DNA from: Strongylocentrotus droebachiensis
Lineage: Eukaryota; Echinodermata; Echinoidea; Camarodonta; Strongylocentrotidae
Assembly (NCBI GenBank): GCA_035222895.1
Contig: JAVYIG010000701.1
Coordinates: 62,001-126,000, forward strand
DNA: 64,000 nucleotides
Direction: 5' to 3'
Shown here: piece by piece, positions 15,081-30,000 of the stretch
Position numbering within the stretch: position 1 is the stretch's first letter
How the letters are laid out: the number at the start of each line of letters is the position of its first letter
Position numbers and translations under genes: made by a program
Notes under the pieces: generated by a model
The model's input: the letters and a program-made list of their open reading frames with translations, nothing else
The model's database searches: none
Told to the model about the DNA's origin: nothing

Positions 15081-18000
15081 GTAAGTCAGCTACCGTAGAC
15101 AATAAGTGCCCTGCAGATTTCAACATAAATAATTCAACATGTTCAAAGCTGGTATTTATTATCAAAATGGCAACTTGTACATCATGTGAAGGAGTCATGG
15201 GTATAATGGCATATTGGGTATCTCAGAACTCAGATGTTGTATTCATTAAATTTGAATCAAATTAGATTTCTAGACGGTCTAATTTCCAACTCTAGACTAA
15301 TTTCTTCTTAGATTTGTAATAATTCATCATGTTCTTGAGTTGAGAGTGAGACAATGATTGAAAGTTGAAATTGAATCATGTTGTTTGATTTTTTGTGTGG
15401 TTGATGATTTCTTCTTCTTCTTCGTCTTAATCTGCCTCCTTTACTTCTGAAGATTCTTGCAGATAAAAGGGGTGTGTGTGTGTGTCACAAAGGACGTGAA
15501 GTGCTGAGTGTCCTATTGACAGAGTATACATCTTGAATCCGAAACTCTGATTATGATTATGATTAAAGAAAAAGTTTAATTCTGGTCATGTGATTGCATT
15601 GTGAAAGAAAGAGTGTGGAATGGATCAGAAAAGTTGATCAAAATCATAATAAATTTGGCCCAGTCTTGGTAAAGTAACAAGCACTGTACACAGAAAGATG
15701 TGGGACTACACAAATGGTATTCTCTTGCCATATGATCCATACCTTCCCTCCACTGTCAATGAATCTATTTTAAAGATGACACTTCACTATCTTTACAAAA
15801 TTCATGCCCATCGCCTGCACTCCATACCCTCCAACTAAGGATTTTATAACATTTTTACAGCAGCCTACTACTTCGAATGCGATAAACTCGCTGATCTCCG
15901 AAAAGCGGATGGACAACAACAGAGAGAGGTGTCAGGCCTACTTACCTTGATTTCCTTATCTTTCTATGCTCATTACTAACTCAGCCTGTATATTCTACCA
16001 AAATTGTATGGCAAATGACATTTATTTGTAATCTTGAACATCCAGTGTAAGTTTCGTTTGGTTCTGTGAGAATTCATTTTCTTTTTTATACCAGAACTCA
16101 AGTTTATCTTTAAGACTATGAATTTATGATATTGTTTTTTTTTAGGAATTCCCCCCCCCCCCCTCAAGTTTGTTTGTCGTTGTGTTTTTTTGCTAAAGGG
16201 GGGGGGGGGGGAAATTGATGCTCCTTTCCTCCTTTATAGATATTGCCCAAATTTCCCTGCATCTGATTCATTTCTGTTTTTATTATAAAATACCATCTAC
16301 TGTTATTACTGGACTGGCATACCTGCCAACCCTTCCGAAGAATCCGGAATATTCAGTTTTTTCGGATTTCTAGGACTTGAAAATCCGGAATATTCCAAAT
16401 TTTCAATTTTTTTTTATTTTTTTATTTTTTATTTTTTTTTTAAAAATATTTTTTTTAAATAATTAAAAAAAAAATTTTTTATTTATTTATTTTGTGCTAA
16501 AACCAAGTTAAGCTTGTTTTATAATGTGCTGCGATTTGAGAGTTCACATATTGTGTGCATTGAATGCCTGCATGATCGAGCAGCAAATTTTTATTCGCTT
16601 TTTGGTACAGATTTAGGGGGTAATGCCGGTTACACTGCCGCTGCGATTTCTTATTTTCGAAGGCATACCTTGCTAAAAATTCTTAATTCTTATTTTCAAA
16701 TGTTGGCAGGTATGGACTGGAGTCACTGGACTTCCCCTTGGACTTTACAATGTTCAAACTTCATTGAACTTTGAAGAAATTAAGACCTTCCAATTTGAAT
16801 CATACATGTTAATTTCAACCTTGGCCTGCTCTGAACTTGTTGGTTCCGATCATACAATAATTGTATGACCCATTAAAGGAGTTGAAGACCTTTGATGTTT
16901 TGATGTTCTTACATAGTTACATTGTACATTGTACATAGTAAACACAGCTTATTTTCAATAGAATAAATTGTATCTTCCTCGTTTTTTCCTTTTCTTTACA
17001 GCGATGCCGAGCATGCAGTCGATTTACCTTTAGCAGAAGCAAATAAAGCAGCTTTGGATTTCTTGAATTCAGTCAGTAAGTGTGTTATCAAGGCATGTTG
17101 GTCGTTGAGGGTTGCACATGTACACGACATGTAGATGGCACTTAAGCCTCGCTGGGTAGCCCCATATTATAACCTGGGGTGGTATTCTGAAAACTTAGTT
17201 ATCCTTTGCTTCATTTCAGTACAACAGTCTTATAATTGTCATAACTAATCAGAATACGGACAAGGGATCATTATTTCTATTTTCCAATGTATATATAGAA
17301 TGTCTGTGCAAAACCTGGCTGCATTCTCGTAAAGCTAAAAGAGACATACATGTACATGTATGTACTGTACATTGCACAAGCATATCATAGTCTTCTGAAT
17401 ACCCGGTACGTGTTTTCATACTGTACTGTACACAACAGTGAAGTCTCGAAACACAACAAAATTTCTGTTGGTGACTGGCTGTTTTGACGCAATTTGTATT
17501 TAAAGTTAAACAGCACATCAAAGGTGTAGGTTCCATCTGGGTTGGTACAATTCATGTACAGTACTTTTGTAGTTGTTAATCTTTAGTGGAAATCCTAAAC
17601 TCAGATTACAAAGTACTGGATATTTAATGAGTCTGAAACTTTCATCATTAATGTATTAAACAGACTTCTTTTGTACACCAAATATTTAGTATTGTTTTGA
17701 TACAGTGGTATACATGTAGAAGAAATAGTGTACTAAAAGAAGGTACAATGTAAGAACTCTCCTCTTAAACTGCATTTTTGTGTCAAAATCAACTGAAGTG
17801 AAATGTGGCCACTCTGGCAGGTATTAAAATCATAACCAACAGGGCAGAGTTTCACGAAACCGTCATTTAGTACATGTAGTATGTTTTATGGAAATGTGCA
17901 GTCACATCCACACTGGCAATAATGCAGGATCAAAACAATTCCTGGATATTTTCTTCCAGTGTGATTGAAAAGTAGAATGCGAATTTGAGATGTTGAATAC

Positions 18001-21000
18001 CAGTGTGCAATTCATGTACTTTGTTAAGTCAAATGAATGAAACAAAAGAAAGGAAATACATTTATTTTTCAAGGTCATGTACAGTATATCACATTGTACT
18101 TTACTCAGCATTTCTATGTGAAATATTTAATTCAGCTCTTGAGCTGTAATATTTATTTTTTTAAATGAGAACATATACCTTTCAATTCACCAATTTAGGG
18201 GTACATGTAGATGTACTATGGTACCGAGTATGTTGATGTACATGTAGATGCACTATAATACGTTTACTTTCACCGTTTCACATGAAAATCTGAAAATAAT
18301 CTTTTTTTAATGAATCAAATACCTGTTGATAATCAATACTAAAAAAAAAACATTTGGCACCAGACAATAAATACATGTACCATAGATGTCCTATTCCACT
18401 CGTACTCCTCCAATCTGTAAGTCAATTGCACCTGCCTCTCGTGAATATAATCAATAATAGTTCATATCAAAGTAGGACATTTCAACATAATATTGAAAGA
18501 ACTCTGCATACAAAAGATTGTTATAAGGCTCACAATAAAAAATTAAACAACCACCACCAAAGTTCATCCTCAAAATCTCACATTATTGGAAAAGGATATT
18601 AGGGGGAAGGGGGGAGGGAGAGAAGGGCTGTTTTACATTTGTACATGTACACCGAATTTGCTGTTGTTTTTTTGTTTGCTGATTGCAGTTGAATTGTTAC
18701 ATGTGTACCTAATATATGCTTGTATGATGCACATATAAAGGTTCATGGAAAGCCTCTAGGCTCTTAGTTATTGATGAACATGTACATTAGTCCCGTTTTA
18801 TAAAGAGTTGCCAATATTGTTCTAGATTGATCACAGGTCCTCTACAGGTTGCGTTTATCGTCCAATTTTTTGCCTAGAATCAGCGTTTTCAAACGTCTTT
18901 CAGACAAATTTTTAAGGCGATAAACGCAAAGCCTTTTTCAAACGTCTTTAGATATGGGTATATTGTAACGCCAAAAAAAAGTGCGTTTTGAATGTGACAT
19001 ACAGCCAGAATCACGTTTCTGAGACATGATAAACGCAAAGCTGTTTTGAACCCCACATACAAATTGGACCTTCCCATGCTAATCTGCTTCCCAGGTCAAA
19101 CGGCGCAAAGCAGTTGCGCAGAGACAAGGCCTTTATTTTTAATCGTGAAGAGATGATAAACGCGACATTCCGAAAATCAAGTTCGTATAGTGGGGTTCGA
19201 TATGTACATATCTGTATATCACCCTGCATGTATGTACATGTACAGTATGACATGCAAACTCTATCCTATCTCTTTTGTTCAGAGTAACTTACAATTTCTA
19301 TAACTCTTGAACAGTTAAGGTGTGATCAATTTGCAACAATCAAAACTGTTTTCATTGCACTGGTTTCCTATACATATTGTCCAGATAATGTCGAATACAA
19401 AAACTTCAGACTCCGCTTGTTGGAGTAATGTCTCCTCATAATGTCCTTTTTTTCATGATACAAATATTCTAATAATATGTTTGATAACACTGCATCACAT
19501 TCTTACAAGTTATGTCCAAATTCATTTGATAGTACATTGCCACTTGACGGTAAAAAATCAATTAGTATCTCCCATGTAAATGTACGTTCGCTAAACAAAA
19601 ATGTTGATTCCTTAAAGTTGTTATATGAAGATTGCGTTAAGTTCAGATTCGATGTAATTGCATTATCAGAAGTATGGAGAGTTTTAGAAAAATCAACCTT
19701 GGAAATGGAAGGTTATTTATTGGAGGTAAAGTGCCGGGATGGTAGAGAAAGAGGAGGAGGGGTAGGAGCTTATATTTGTTCTAATTTGAAATATGTCGTG
19801 AAAGATTATACAGTGAAGTATACAGAATCAATCTGGTTTGAAATAAACAATGGAGAATTTCAGAAGGTGATGGTAGGTGTTTTATATAGGAAACCAAATA
19901 CAGATGTTAAAGAGTTTCAAGAAAGTCTTCTCACAGTTTTAGAAGACATTAAAGTCGACAGAAGCAATATCATTTTAATAGGAGATTTTAATATAAATTC
20001 AGACAGAACAACAGAAGGGTTTTCAACAGCGATGAAATGCGTAGGAATGGAGCAGAAAATAAAATATCCAACAAGAGTAACCAGTGAGTCTGTAACCTTA
20101 TTAGACCATATATGAACAAGTATAATAATCACTCGGGTGTTATAGAATGTGATATTTCTGATCACTACCCTGTGTTCATGATTTTAGAAAATCCATGTAA
20201 TTTGAAGCAGCTGCATTATCCACAAACTGTAACTTACAGATGTTATAAAAACTATGATGTACAAAACTTTAAAGATGATCTTGCTGGGCAAGACTGGCAA
20301 CATATCAATAGCTGTGAAGATGTTAACATGGCATATTCCATTTTTCTTAATTTGTTTAATAATGTTTGTAATAAACATGCACCAATCAAAGAGAAAAGAA
20401 GCTGCAAAGGACGCGCTTATAAGAAACCTTGGATAACCAAATCAATAATGAAGTCTGTTCGAAAAAAATATAAATTGTTTTTAAAAGTAAGAAAATCTAA
20501 TTTTGATGTAAGTGATGTACACAAATTTCGGAACTACAGAAATGTATTAACGACTGTTCTTCGCAATGCCAAGAGAAATTATTACAGTGGTTTGCTAGCT
20601 GAGAACAGCAATAACACTAGTAAAACGTGGAACATCATAAATTAATTACTATCTGGGAGAAATAAAGGTAACAAAGGTACTAAGGTAGAAAAACTTATAA
20701 GGCGTATTAATGGAAATGATAAAGTTCTAACAACTGAATCTGAAATTGCCAATGAATTTAATGATTTCTTTGTAAACATCGGTCCAAATCTAGCATCAGC
20801 AATACCAAATGTACCCACATTATTTAAAGATTATTTGAATAATAGTGTTGAGCAATCCCTTTTTTGGAAACCGGTCACAATGAAGGAAGTTCATGACCAC
20901 ATGTTGGCTCTAGAGGAGAAGAAAGCTTGTGGTTACGACAACATTCCAGTACGCCTGATTAAGGATGGTGCATCTATTTTGGCTGAACCATTAAAACATA

Positions 21001-24000
21001 TCTTCAATCTTTCATTGGAAACAGGAAATTTCCCTGATCAAATGAAAATTGCTAAAGTCAGTCCACTGTTTAAGAAAGGTAATAAACATGAAACAGGGAA
21101 TTATAGACCCATTTCTGTCTTACCAATTTTGGGTAAAGTATTAGAAAAAATAGTTAATGCTCGATTGACCAGTTTTCTAGAAACGCATGACATTTTATAT
21201 CACCATCAGTATGGATTTAGGAAAAAGTATAGTACTAAATTATCATTAATTAATCGTATGAATACGGTATTGAAAAGTATAGACAAAGGATGTGTTACGC
21301 TTGGTGTGTTTCTTGACTTTCAAAAGGCTTTTGACACAATAAACCATAACATATTATTTAAAAAGCTATCACATTATGGCATCCGAGGACATGCACTGAA
21401 ATGGCTCGAAAGCTATCTTAGTGACAGAATGCAGTTTGTGAAATACAAAGAGTCATCATCAGAAAGAAGATATATCAAATGCGGTGTACCACAAGGTTCT
21501 GTCTTAAGACCAACTCTGTTTTTAATCTATATAAATGACTTGCCAACTGTGACAAATTATTTCAATTTCAGACTATTTGCAGATGATTCTAATGTATTTT
21601 TCATACTTTTCCCAAAGGTGTAGATCAAATAGATGAGTGTGAAGTAAATGAAAATTTAAAATCAATACAGAATTGGTGCACTGCAAATAAGCTTACTATC
21701 AATGCGTCAAAAACCAATTTCATGTTCTTCAGTAGTCGTAGAAGAAAGGCTGTGCTTAAAGGGAGATTAAAAATATCTGGGGCAGAATTAAGAGAAGTGG
21801 AGGAAGCGACATTTGTTGGCATTTCCATTGACAGACATTTTACATGGAATTCACATATAAAATCTGTTAATGACTGTATACGGATAAAGGTCGGTATCCT
21901 CTTTAAATTACGGCACTTTGTCCCTAAACATATATTGATACTGTTGTATAAAGCTCTTATACAGCCACATATTACATATGGCATCGAGGTTTGGGGTAGT
22001 ACTTATAAATCACACTTGAATTGTATATTTTATACTCAAAAGATGGCTGTACGTGCTATAACTTTCAAGCCACATCGTTCTCATACTAATGCACTGTTTC
22101 ATGACCTCAAATTGTTGAATGTTTTTAAATTGCATAAATTATCTATTTGTACTTTTGTGTTTGATTTGATAAATGAACGTTTACCTCATTCCTTAAAACA
22201 TTATTGCAGTATGATACAACATGAATATTCCACAAGACAAAAAACGGGTCGACAATTACGTCTTCCTTTATTCAAAACAGACCAAGGAAAGTTTTCTGTT
22301 TCGTTTGTTGGAAGTAACTTTTGGAATATGCTTCCTACTGATCTAAGAATTGAGAGATCAAGAACCTCTTTTCGTAAAAAACTTACAAAATTACTCTTAA
22401 GTGAAAACCACGAATCATAACCTTGTAACTATATACATGTAGTTGTATATAGTAACCAGTCTCATTTTAATATTATACACAAATCTTATTTATAAGATTT
22501 GGAAACCCATCATGTATTTTTAAATTAACTTTATTTTAGGCTTTAGATAACGAGAGTCAGACTCGACTAGCACATGTGCTATTTTTGACTCTATTTTACC
22601 ATCGATCACAAACTCATTGTAATTAGTCATTTATTGTTTTACTCTTGAAGCAAAGTTTACTTTATCTTTGTTATAATGTACATGTATATCGCTGTAGAAC
22701 ATGTATTGTTAATAATTCATGTCATGCATTTATGTTATATTGACATTGTCATTGTACGTTTATCTTTTGTTTCAATGTTTTCAATGGTGGTGAATAAATA
22801 AATTCAATTCAAATTCAATTCAATTCAATGTTCATGTTCATCTGTACAATGTACATTGTACATGTACACACACTGTACATAGAGCCTTGTGGGACCAGTA
22901 CACTACAAGTACATGTAGATTTGAAAATTAGTCTTATGTATGCATTAGAATTACATTCAACACAAGTATATTCTCTGCTCTCATTATTATACAGATCAGC
23001 GTTCAGGTATATGGGTTAGAAAATCTGTACAGATAAATCCTTGCATCCTTATTTACTTGACAGCAGTTTTATGGCTGCACTTAATCAGAATTGCTCATCC
23101 TTTCAGCAAACATCTGCCTTGTTTTCTGTGTACATGTATTTCAATTTATGCATATTAAGCGTATTGTGCATTTGTACATGTTTGCAGCTATACCAAAGAA
23201 ACTTATTGGAAATTAGATTTGGTCTGTTTAGGAAATGACATATTAGTGGTACTGGTACATGAGTTTATGTCGGCTAGCTGTAAGAAGTATAAAGCACTAC
23301 TTTATATACAGCAGTAAAAAGGCACTGATGGAAATGAAAATCTATTTTAAGTGACTTTGTACACTGTGTACCGGTATTGCCAAAGGCACTTGTGGAAATG
23401 GAAATCTATTCTAATTAACTTATTTACAGTATTATGTTTGCCTGTAGTGTACAATCTTGTGCACAAACACAGCATTGCCAAAGACACAATATTGGAAATG
23501 AAATGTATTCTAAACTTGCATCAGTTGGAGGTGCACTTCAATTTGTCTCGCTGTATTGCACAAACATTGTGCATTTGTAGGCAGCAATAGAAAAATCACT
23601 CAGTGAAAATGAGAATCTGTCCTAATTGACTTATTAGCGGTAGATCTATTCATGTTTTAAGTGCTATTCGCCATTAGAGACAGCTGTAAATATATTGACA
23701 GTTTGTTTGTTTGGCAGCATTATGGTTCTCAATTATCATTATGTGATTTCCATTATTTGACTCCCATACATATTCGTCTAGACCTCTAAACTTACAAACA
23801 CATACCTGTACAATGTGTATGTTTAATCTTGAGGTGATGAAGGGAGAATTAATTTTTTTAAATAGTTCATTGAGTTATTAAGGATATTGAGCTTGTCGAT
23901 TTGTACACAAAAATCAAATTAATCAAATTAATTAATTTTCTTACTATACAATCTTACCATAGGACATTTTCGTATCGTAATCAAATCTAATGCACAAATC

Positions 24001-27000
24001 GTTGTAAAGTGCCTCGTTACAAATTATTTCAGAGTCAGAATGCATATTGCATGCATTACATGTTGTTAGCTAGGACAAACCTTAGCAACAATGAATGTAA
24101 GAATTTCTATTGATTGAAGGAGAAATAATTAATTGTAACTCTATGTTACACTTACAGGGCCCTGATCAGATACATTGTAAGGTTTCATGGCTTCAATAAA
24201 TGCATATTAATGAATTTTAGCATACAATTAAAACCTTCACGTCGACCCCAGGTGTTGATTCAGAATGGTTTAATGTGTTTCGTCAAGAATGGAATGTGTT
24301 ACCTAATTACCATTCGATGGTCTCACTGAAATAGAAATTAGAATGATTGGGTTTATTAAAAGTATCTTACTAAGAATGTTAACAAAATGATGTCACAATG
24401 ATCCCATGTGATGTAAGACAATAGTGTCATTCTGTTGGAACAAAAGGCTGAACATATTGCATTTTTGCATATGTTCTACATGTAACTATTTAATACTGTA
24501 CATGGCCAATATAATGAGTTGTATTTGAAAATCTGCATTATGGTGCTGTGAAAGATATTTATTACGAATAAGGATTTTGACAAGTTTCTTACTTCCTCAA
24601 AATTCTCTGTTTCCCGATTTATTCCCGAAATTGTACCTTCTACAAATACCTTGTATCATACTGTTCCATGAATGAAAAGATTCTATGATGAGTGTAAAGG
24701 AAAAAATCAACTCATTACTTTTAAAACTGACAATATTAAAGCTCAGATGAAGAAGTCACAGGAATATCAATGTTATGGTTGCCTGCAAATACACATAGAT
24801 TTGTAACGATGTGACCCTTCATTGTATATCAAGATTTGTAAACTACAAGAAGAATATATTATCACTTTTGAAATGCCTACATGTAGTACAACGTATTCAA
24901 ATACCTACATATATTGCGTATTAACTATCATTTCTTCTACTGATTATTACTTTCAGCGACAGCCGACCTGCAAGATGTGCTATTCACAGACAGCCTGGTA
25001 GCGATATCTACCATCGGCAAGGAGCTTGGAGAGTTTACAGTGACCATCGAGCCTGCCAGGCATCATGGGCTAGAATGCCTTCTCATTCATGCCAACAGTC
25101 ATGGAACCATCGATAATATACCCATCGGAACTTCACTTACAGGTAATGCTCATTTCTTATCGCTTTTAAATGAACAATGTTCTTTCCGAATCGCCTAATC
25201 TCATTTTCTTCTTAGATTTTTTATTAATTATGCAAACAATTTGGTACTGTCAATGAATGTTTTCCTAATGTTTTGCCAGATCTTGAAGTGGTAAAAATAG
25301 ATTTTAAAAAGATGCCTGCAAACGACTCCGAACCGACAGACTCTTAGCCATTAGGGCTAATATGCGTGTAGATGTATTTATTTGTTTGGTCTATCGTTGG
25401 TCTGATCAATAGTAACTTCTTGGTCTGATGTCCGGTCTATTTGGTGTGACTGGGGTATGACAAGGCTAATTTGTGGGTAATATTTCTCTTTGTCAGGATC
25501 TTCTTTAATATCTTTCACCAATCTGAAGACATTTTTACTCTTTTCCTAGAAATGTACCTCTTCCAACTTACTGTCTCCTTGTCCATCACTCAATCTTACT
25601 CTAGAGCTCTCTCTCCCTTTTCTGTCTTCAAGACTCTTCACTTCTCTCTCTTTCTTCTCCCTCTCTTTCCTGTTCATATCTCTATTTCCGCTCATTCTCT
25701 CTCCTCTCTATTTCCCAGTTTCCTTACCTTATCCATGTGCATGTACATTGAATGTTACATTGCACTTTACTCCTCCTCTCAAGACCTTTTCAGATTTTTT
25801 TCGAGAGCCGCAATCATGTCCACATTATTGCTTGCAGCCCTAGTGGATGATAAAGATTTAATCTATAGTCAAGAGTGAGATGAATTCATTCTCTGAAGGT
25901 CACATGAGTGGCACTTCATTATTCTCCACTCCCCTGTGATATTGGAAAGTCAATTGCAAATTCCTTTTGGATGAGGTCGTGAGGGGGGGGGGGGGGGGAT
26001 CCCCATCAGCATAAAGAGGAAGTGGGTGCTCAGAATCTTATTGAATTATGAGATAGTGCAATCCGGCATGAATGATGTTGCGTGCATACCTGTGGGGGGA
26101 GTGGGGATGGCTATGGAGGGTGTCGAGAGGATGTTCGTCGTCTAGTGGAGTGGAAGGACTATACCTTCAGGGCAATCTTTCATTAATTTAATACTCCATC
26201 TTTGAGGGGTTATATTATTCATGGGTGCTCGTGTAAATGATGCGTGTTATTCTTTCATTTTACAATCTAATATTCTGAAAATAATAAAAGGCATTGTGAG
26301 CCAATTCAGTGTGAAACTTTGAACTATATTGCATTTTGTAGCTTGCAATAACATACAATGTACTGTACTGTAGACTTTGGTACAGTATGTTCAGAATAGA
26401 CCAAACATGTGTAGAGTCCACTTTTATGGATGCCATGAAATAACAACAAAAGATATGACCGAAAAACTACAACAACAAAAGATAAAAAATAATAACAACC
26501 ACAAAAGCAAAGCAAAACTATACAGATTTGTATAAATATAGTGATGTACTTAACATGTATGGATCAGCCTCCCATGGCAGGTAGGAGTCTAATAACCTAA
26601 TTGTCCTACATACAATGTACAATGTAAATGCAACTACATGTAATTACATGTACATGTACTTATTAAAGAGTGATATGATTTGAGTGTGTGTTTTGTTGTT
26701 GTGGTTTTTGAGATCCAGATTTTCTGCCTTCAGCAGTCCTCCGTAGAGCGTCAAGATTTGTGACGTCACATGCGAGACACAGCTAGCCACACAATTGCAT
26801 TTTACACCTACCATGATATCTACATGTACTTTTGAGTAAATTATTTGTGTTTTTCAAGAAAAAATCTTTTCATCCATATAGAATTTGTCCATAATTATCA
26901 GTTGTCGTGAATTTTCTTCGGGTGACTTCTATAAGAAATGGGTCTATTCTGTTCATGAAGGGACTTGGCCACGAAGCAATTGTTGCAGGAGCATGTATGA

Positions 27001-30000
27001 CATACCACTGCATGAAATAATGGAGGTGACAGATCCCGTGTCGTGATGTGTTAGTAACAAATCACATTTATCTGGGGATTTCTCTTGAATGTTACTTCTT
27101 ATTACACCACCCACTACTCAAGCCCTCCCTGAACGTGTTATAGCCAGCCATGTCTCTTCTAACATTTTCCTCCCGTCCTCGAAGCTGAAACAATTGGTGT
27201 AATTAAAGCTTGCGGAGCACGCCGCAATGCTTAAGGCATCCCTCATGCGTATCTCTTATGGCCTCAAATTGACACTTCAGCGGCGGTCCGACAAATGCTC
27301 TCATTATTCAAAGGGTTACTGATGCGCACTACGTTGTTTGTCAGATCTGCTGCATTGCATTCAGAGTGCATTTGTGATGTGCATTTGAAACCATGCATGC
27401 TGATCATTGTGCCCTCGTACATTTATGTATTTGGGTCAAGTTTTACCACTGACCAGAAGTGAGAAACTATGACTTTTTCAATCTTAATAACATCTGCTAT
27501 AATTATTTAAACATATTTGTGGCTTACACCCAATAAGATCTGCTATAATTGTTTTTTAGAATAAAAAAGCATAGCCAGCTTTGTTGAGAAATGAAGGTAC
27601 CGGTAGTGTAATATTTTGTCTGCATGTAATGTCCTATTGTCCATGTTTTAACTCTTGTAAAAGAAACTTACGCTAAACTTTAACTCATGGCAGTTCAATG
27701 TTTAGTTCATTAATCAGCTTTCCCTCCTTTACATGAACATGTACATGTACATGTACAATGTAGTAATGACTTTGATTTTTGTTTCATTTCCCTTAATTTT
27801 TTAAAATTTGTTATTCTATGAATATTTCCAGAGAAAGGTTGGGTCTATCTAGAGCTAAATCGCTCCTTGCATCTTTATTTTCATAGTCCATGAATAAAGT
27901 TTGTCTGCGAATAGACATGAAAAACACACGATATCACATTCGATCCTGATCTTATGAACCGTAGACGCCTTGTTTGCCAACTCACTAAACAATGTTTTTG
28001 CTCGCAGTGAACTCATTGATTTTACTCTGAGCCTCAAGTCAAATGAGAAGGACCTAATCTATCGATCGTTACGATGTGGGGAAAACATTCTATTTCCCTG
28101 CTGCGCTCCATCGTGCATGCTTGTACCTTGTCCCAGTACGTCTGTAGGTTGGGAGAAAAAACTTCATTTGAAGTTAGGTTTTTGATCATTATGAATGTGA
28201 CATCATGAAGTTTAAGGACAATTTGATAATGCTCATTGTGACAGGGGTTCTGTATGTATGTAGTACGTGTACATGTAGGTATCACCCAATTGACCGTCAG
28301 TTTTCTTTTATTGTTTTTTTTTTTTGGGGGGGGGGGGGCGTGGGAGGGGGAAGGGGGAATTTAATATTTCTAATTCTAATTCTAAATTAGTATTCAGGGT
28401 TGCAAATGAAGTTTAATCCATTTTATCGGATGTGATCTTCAGTAGATGTCAAGTTACCATTTATGATAGATATCCTCAGCATGTGTAATTTTCAAAGTGG
28501 CATCCCCAGCATGATGATCTAACCTTTAACATAGCATTAGCACTTAGTTGATGATTTTGTAATCAAACCATAGAAATATTCCGCATACACTGTATGTGTA
28601 CATGTAGTTAGCATCCTTATCCTTTAAATTTCATCATAAAGCTTTTTACAGCCTGTATAGTGGCTAGCTAAACACTTTTAGCATGCAGAATTCTTTCTAC
28701 AGGAAATGCCTTATCCTTTTATTTTTCATCTTAAAACGTTTTACAGTCTAATAGTGGCTAGTATAGTGTGAAGAAATATTTACAGATGATGCCTTAGATC
28801 CTTTTCTTTTTCATCACAAGGCTTTCTACAGCCTACATTGTATTATACTGTATAGTGGCTAACTTAGCATCCAGAATTCTTTCTAGTTTCTACAGAAGAT
28901 GCCTTATCCTTCTAGTTTTTCATCATAAATTGGTTCCATGCTTATTGTTCCGATCAGGTCGGATGACGGTGCAGGGATGTAAACATGCATATCAAGCTTG
29001 ACTCGTAACTTCTGCTTGCCGTTGTTATACACGCATTTTTAGAACGGACGAAAGGCACTTCGATGTTATTTCAAGAGTTTTAATTTATTTTCCTTCATCA
29101 AACTATCAAGGGTAAACCATTATATTGTGAATATATTTAGACAATTAAATTAATGCCTTTAGTATTACGATTTAATTGCAATAGTCTGATCAACATTTTA
29201 GTCTTCTGTGTGGCACTTTCTTGCTCTGTCAGTGGGTCATCGATCTATTTCCACTTCCGTTTCTAAACGCACTCGATCGGTACCACGAAGCGTGATTCCT
29301 TTCTTGCAGCCTCAATTTTAGAGCGATAAAAACACCTACCGTCAACTGAAACGATATCCATTTATTTTTTAAAGCATCTTAATTTAATTCAATTGATTAT
29401 TTTATTGTTTTGAAAGCAGTAACTGTCCTTTCCGTCGCATTATTAGAACAGCAACTGAGTCTAACTCCCGCCGCTGCATGCACACGACTTTTAGTGTCAG
29501 TGCAGTGGTGAAAATTTCGGGTACCCGGTTCCCGCCCGAAATTTTCAAGTCAAACCCGGGTTCGGCAAAACCCGTGATGACTCAGGCCTAATTGTACAGA
29601 GAGTCACTGAAATCAGTTTTATTTTTGCTAGAATGAAAATATTTATGAAGTTTACATTACACAAGTAAATTTATTAATGATTTTTCACAGGCTACAAATT
29701 GTTTTTGAGATTTCTGAGGGCAAGCATTCGAGTTATAATAAATGCAAGTTACCAAGCAGTGATAGAGTTTAGTGAATGCATGTACATGTATGGCTTCAGA
29801 ATATATCTGAACTGTTTACAGAGTTTGTAAGCAGTAGTTCTATTATTCTTACCATTTCCTTTATACCCTTTAACATTATCATCACACACATGCTGGTCAC
29901 TATGATCATCATTTTAATAACTTTCACAACATCAGAGATCATCATTTCCAACATCTCATTACCATTATTCATTACAAATGTGAATGTCATTGTAAAGTCT

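Larger units (their letters stand above)
17076..24956 (+). other. CATIP intron 2
   Basis: A 7.9-kb phase 1 intron. It holds a LINE in sense orientation (19477-22828), repeated GATAAACGCAAAG words (18850-19170) and a degenerate ~100-bp tandem array (23180-23640). The remainder is AT-rich with frequent ACATGTAC words. Confidence 0.7.
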
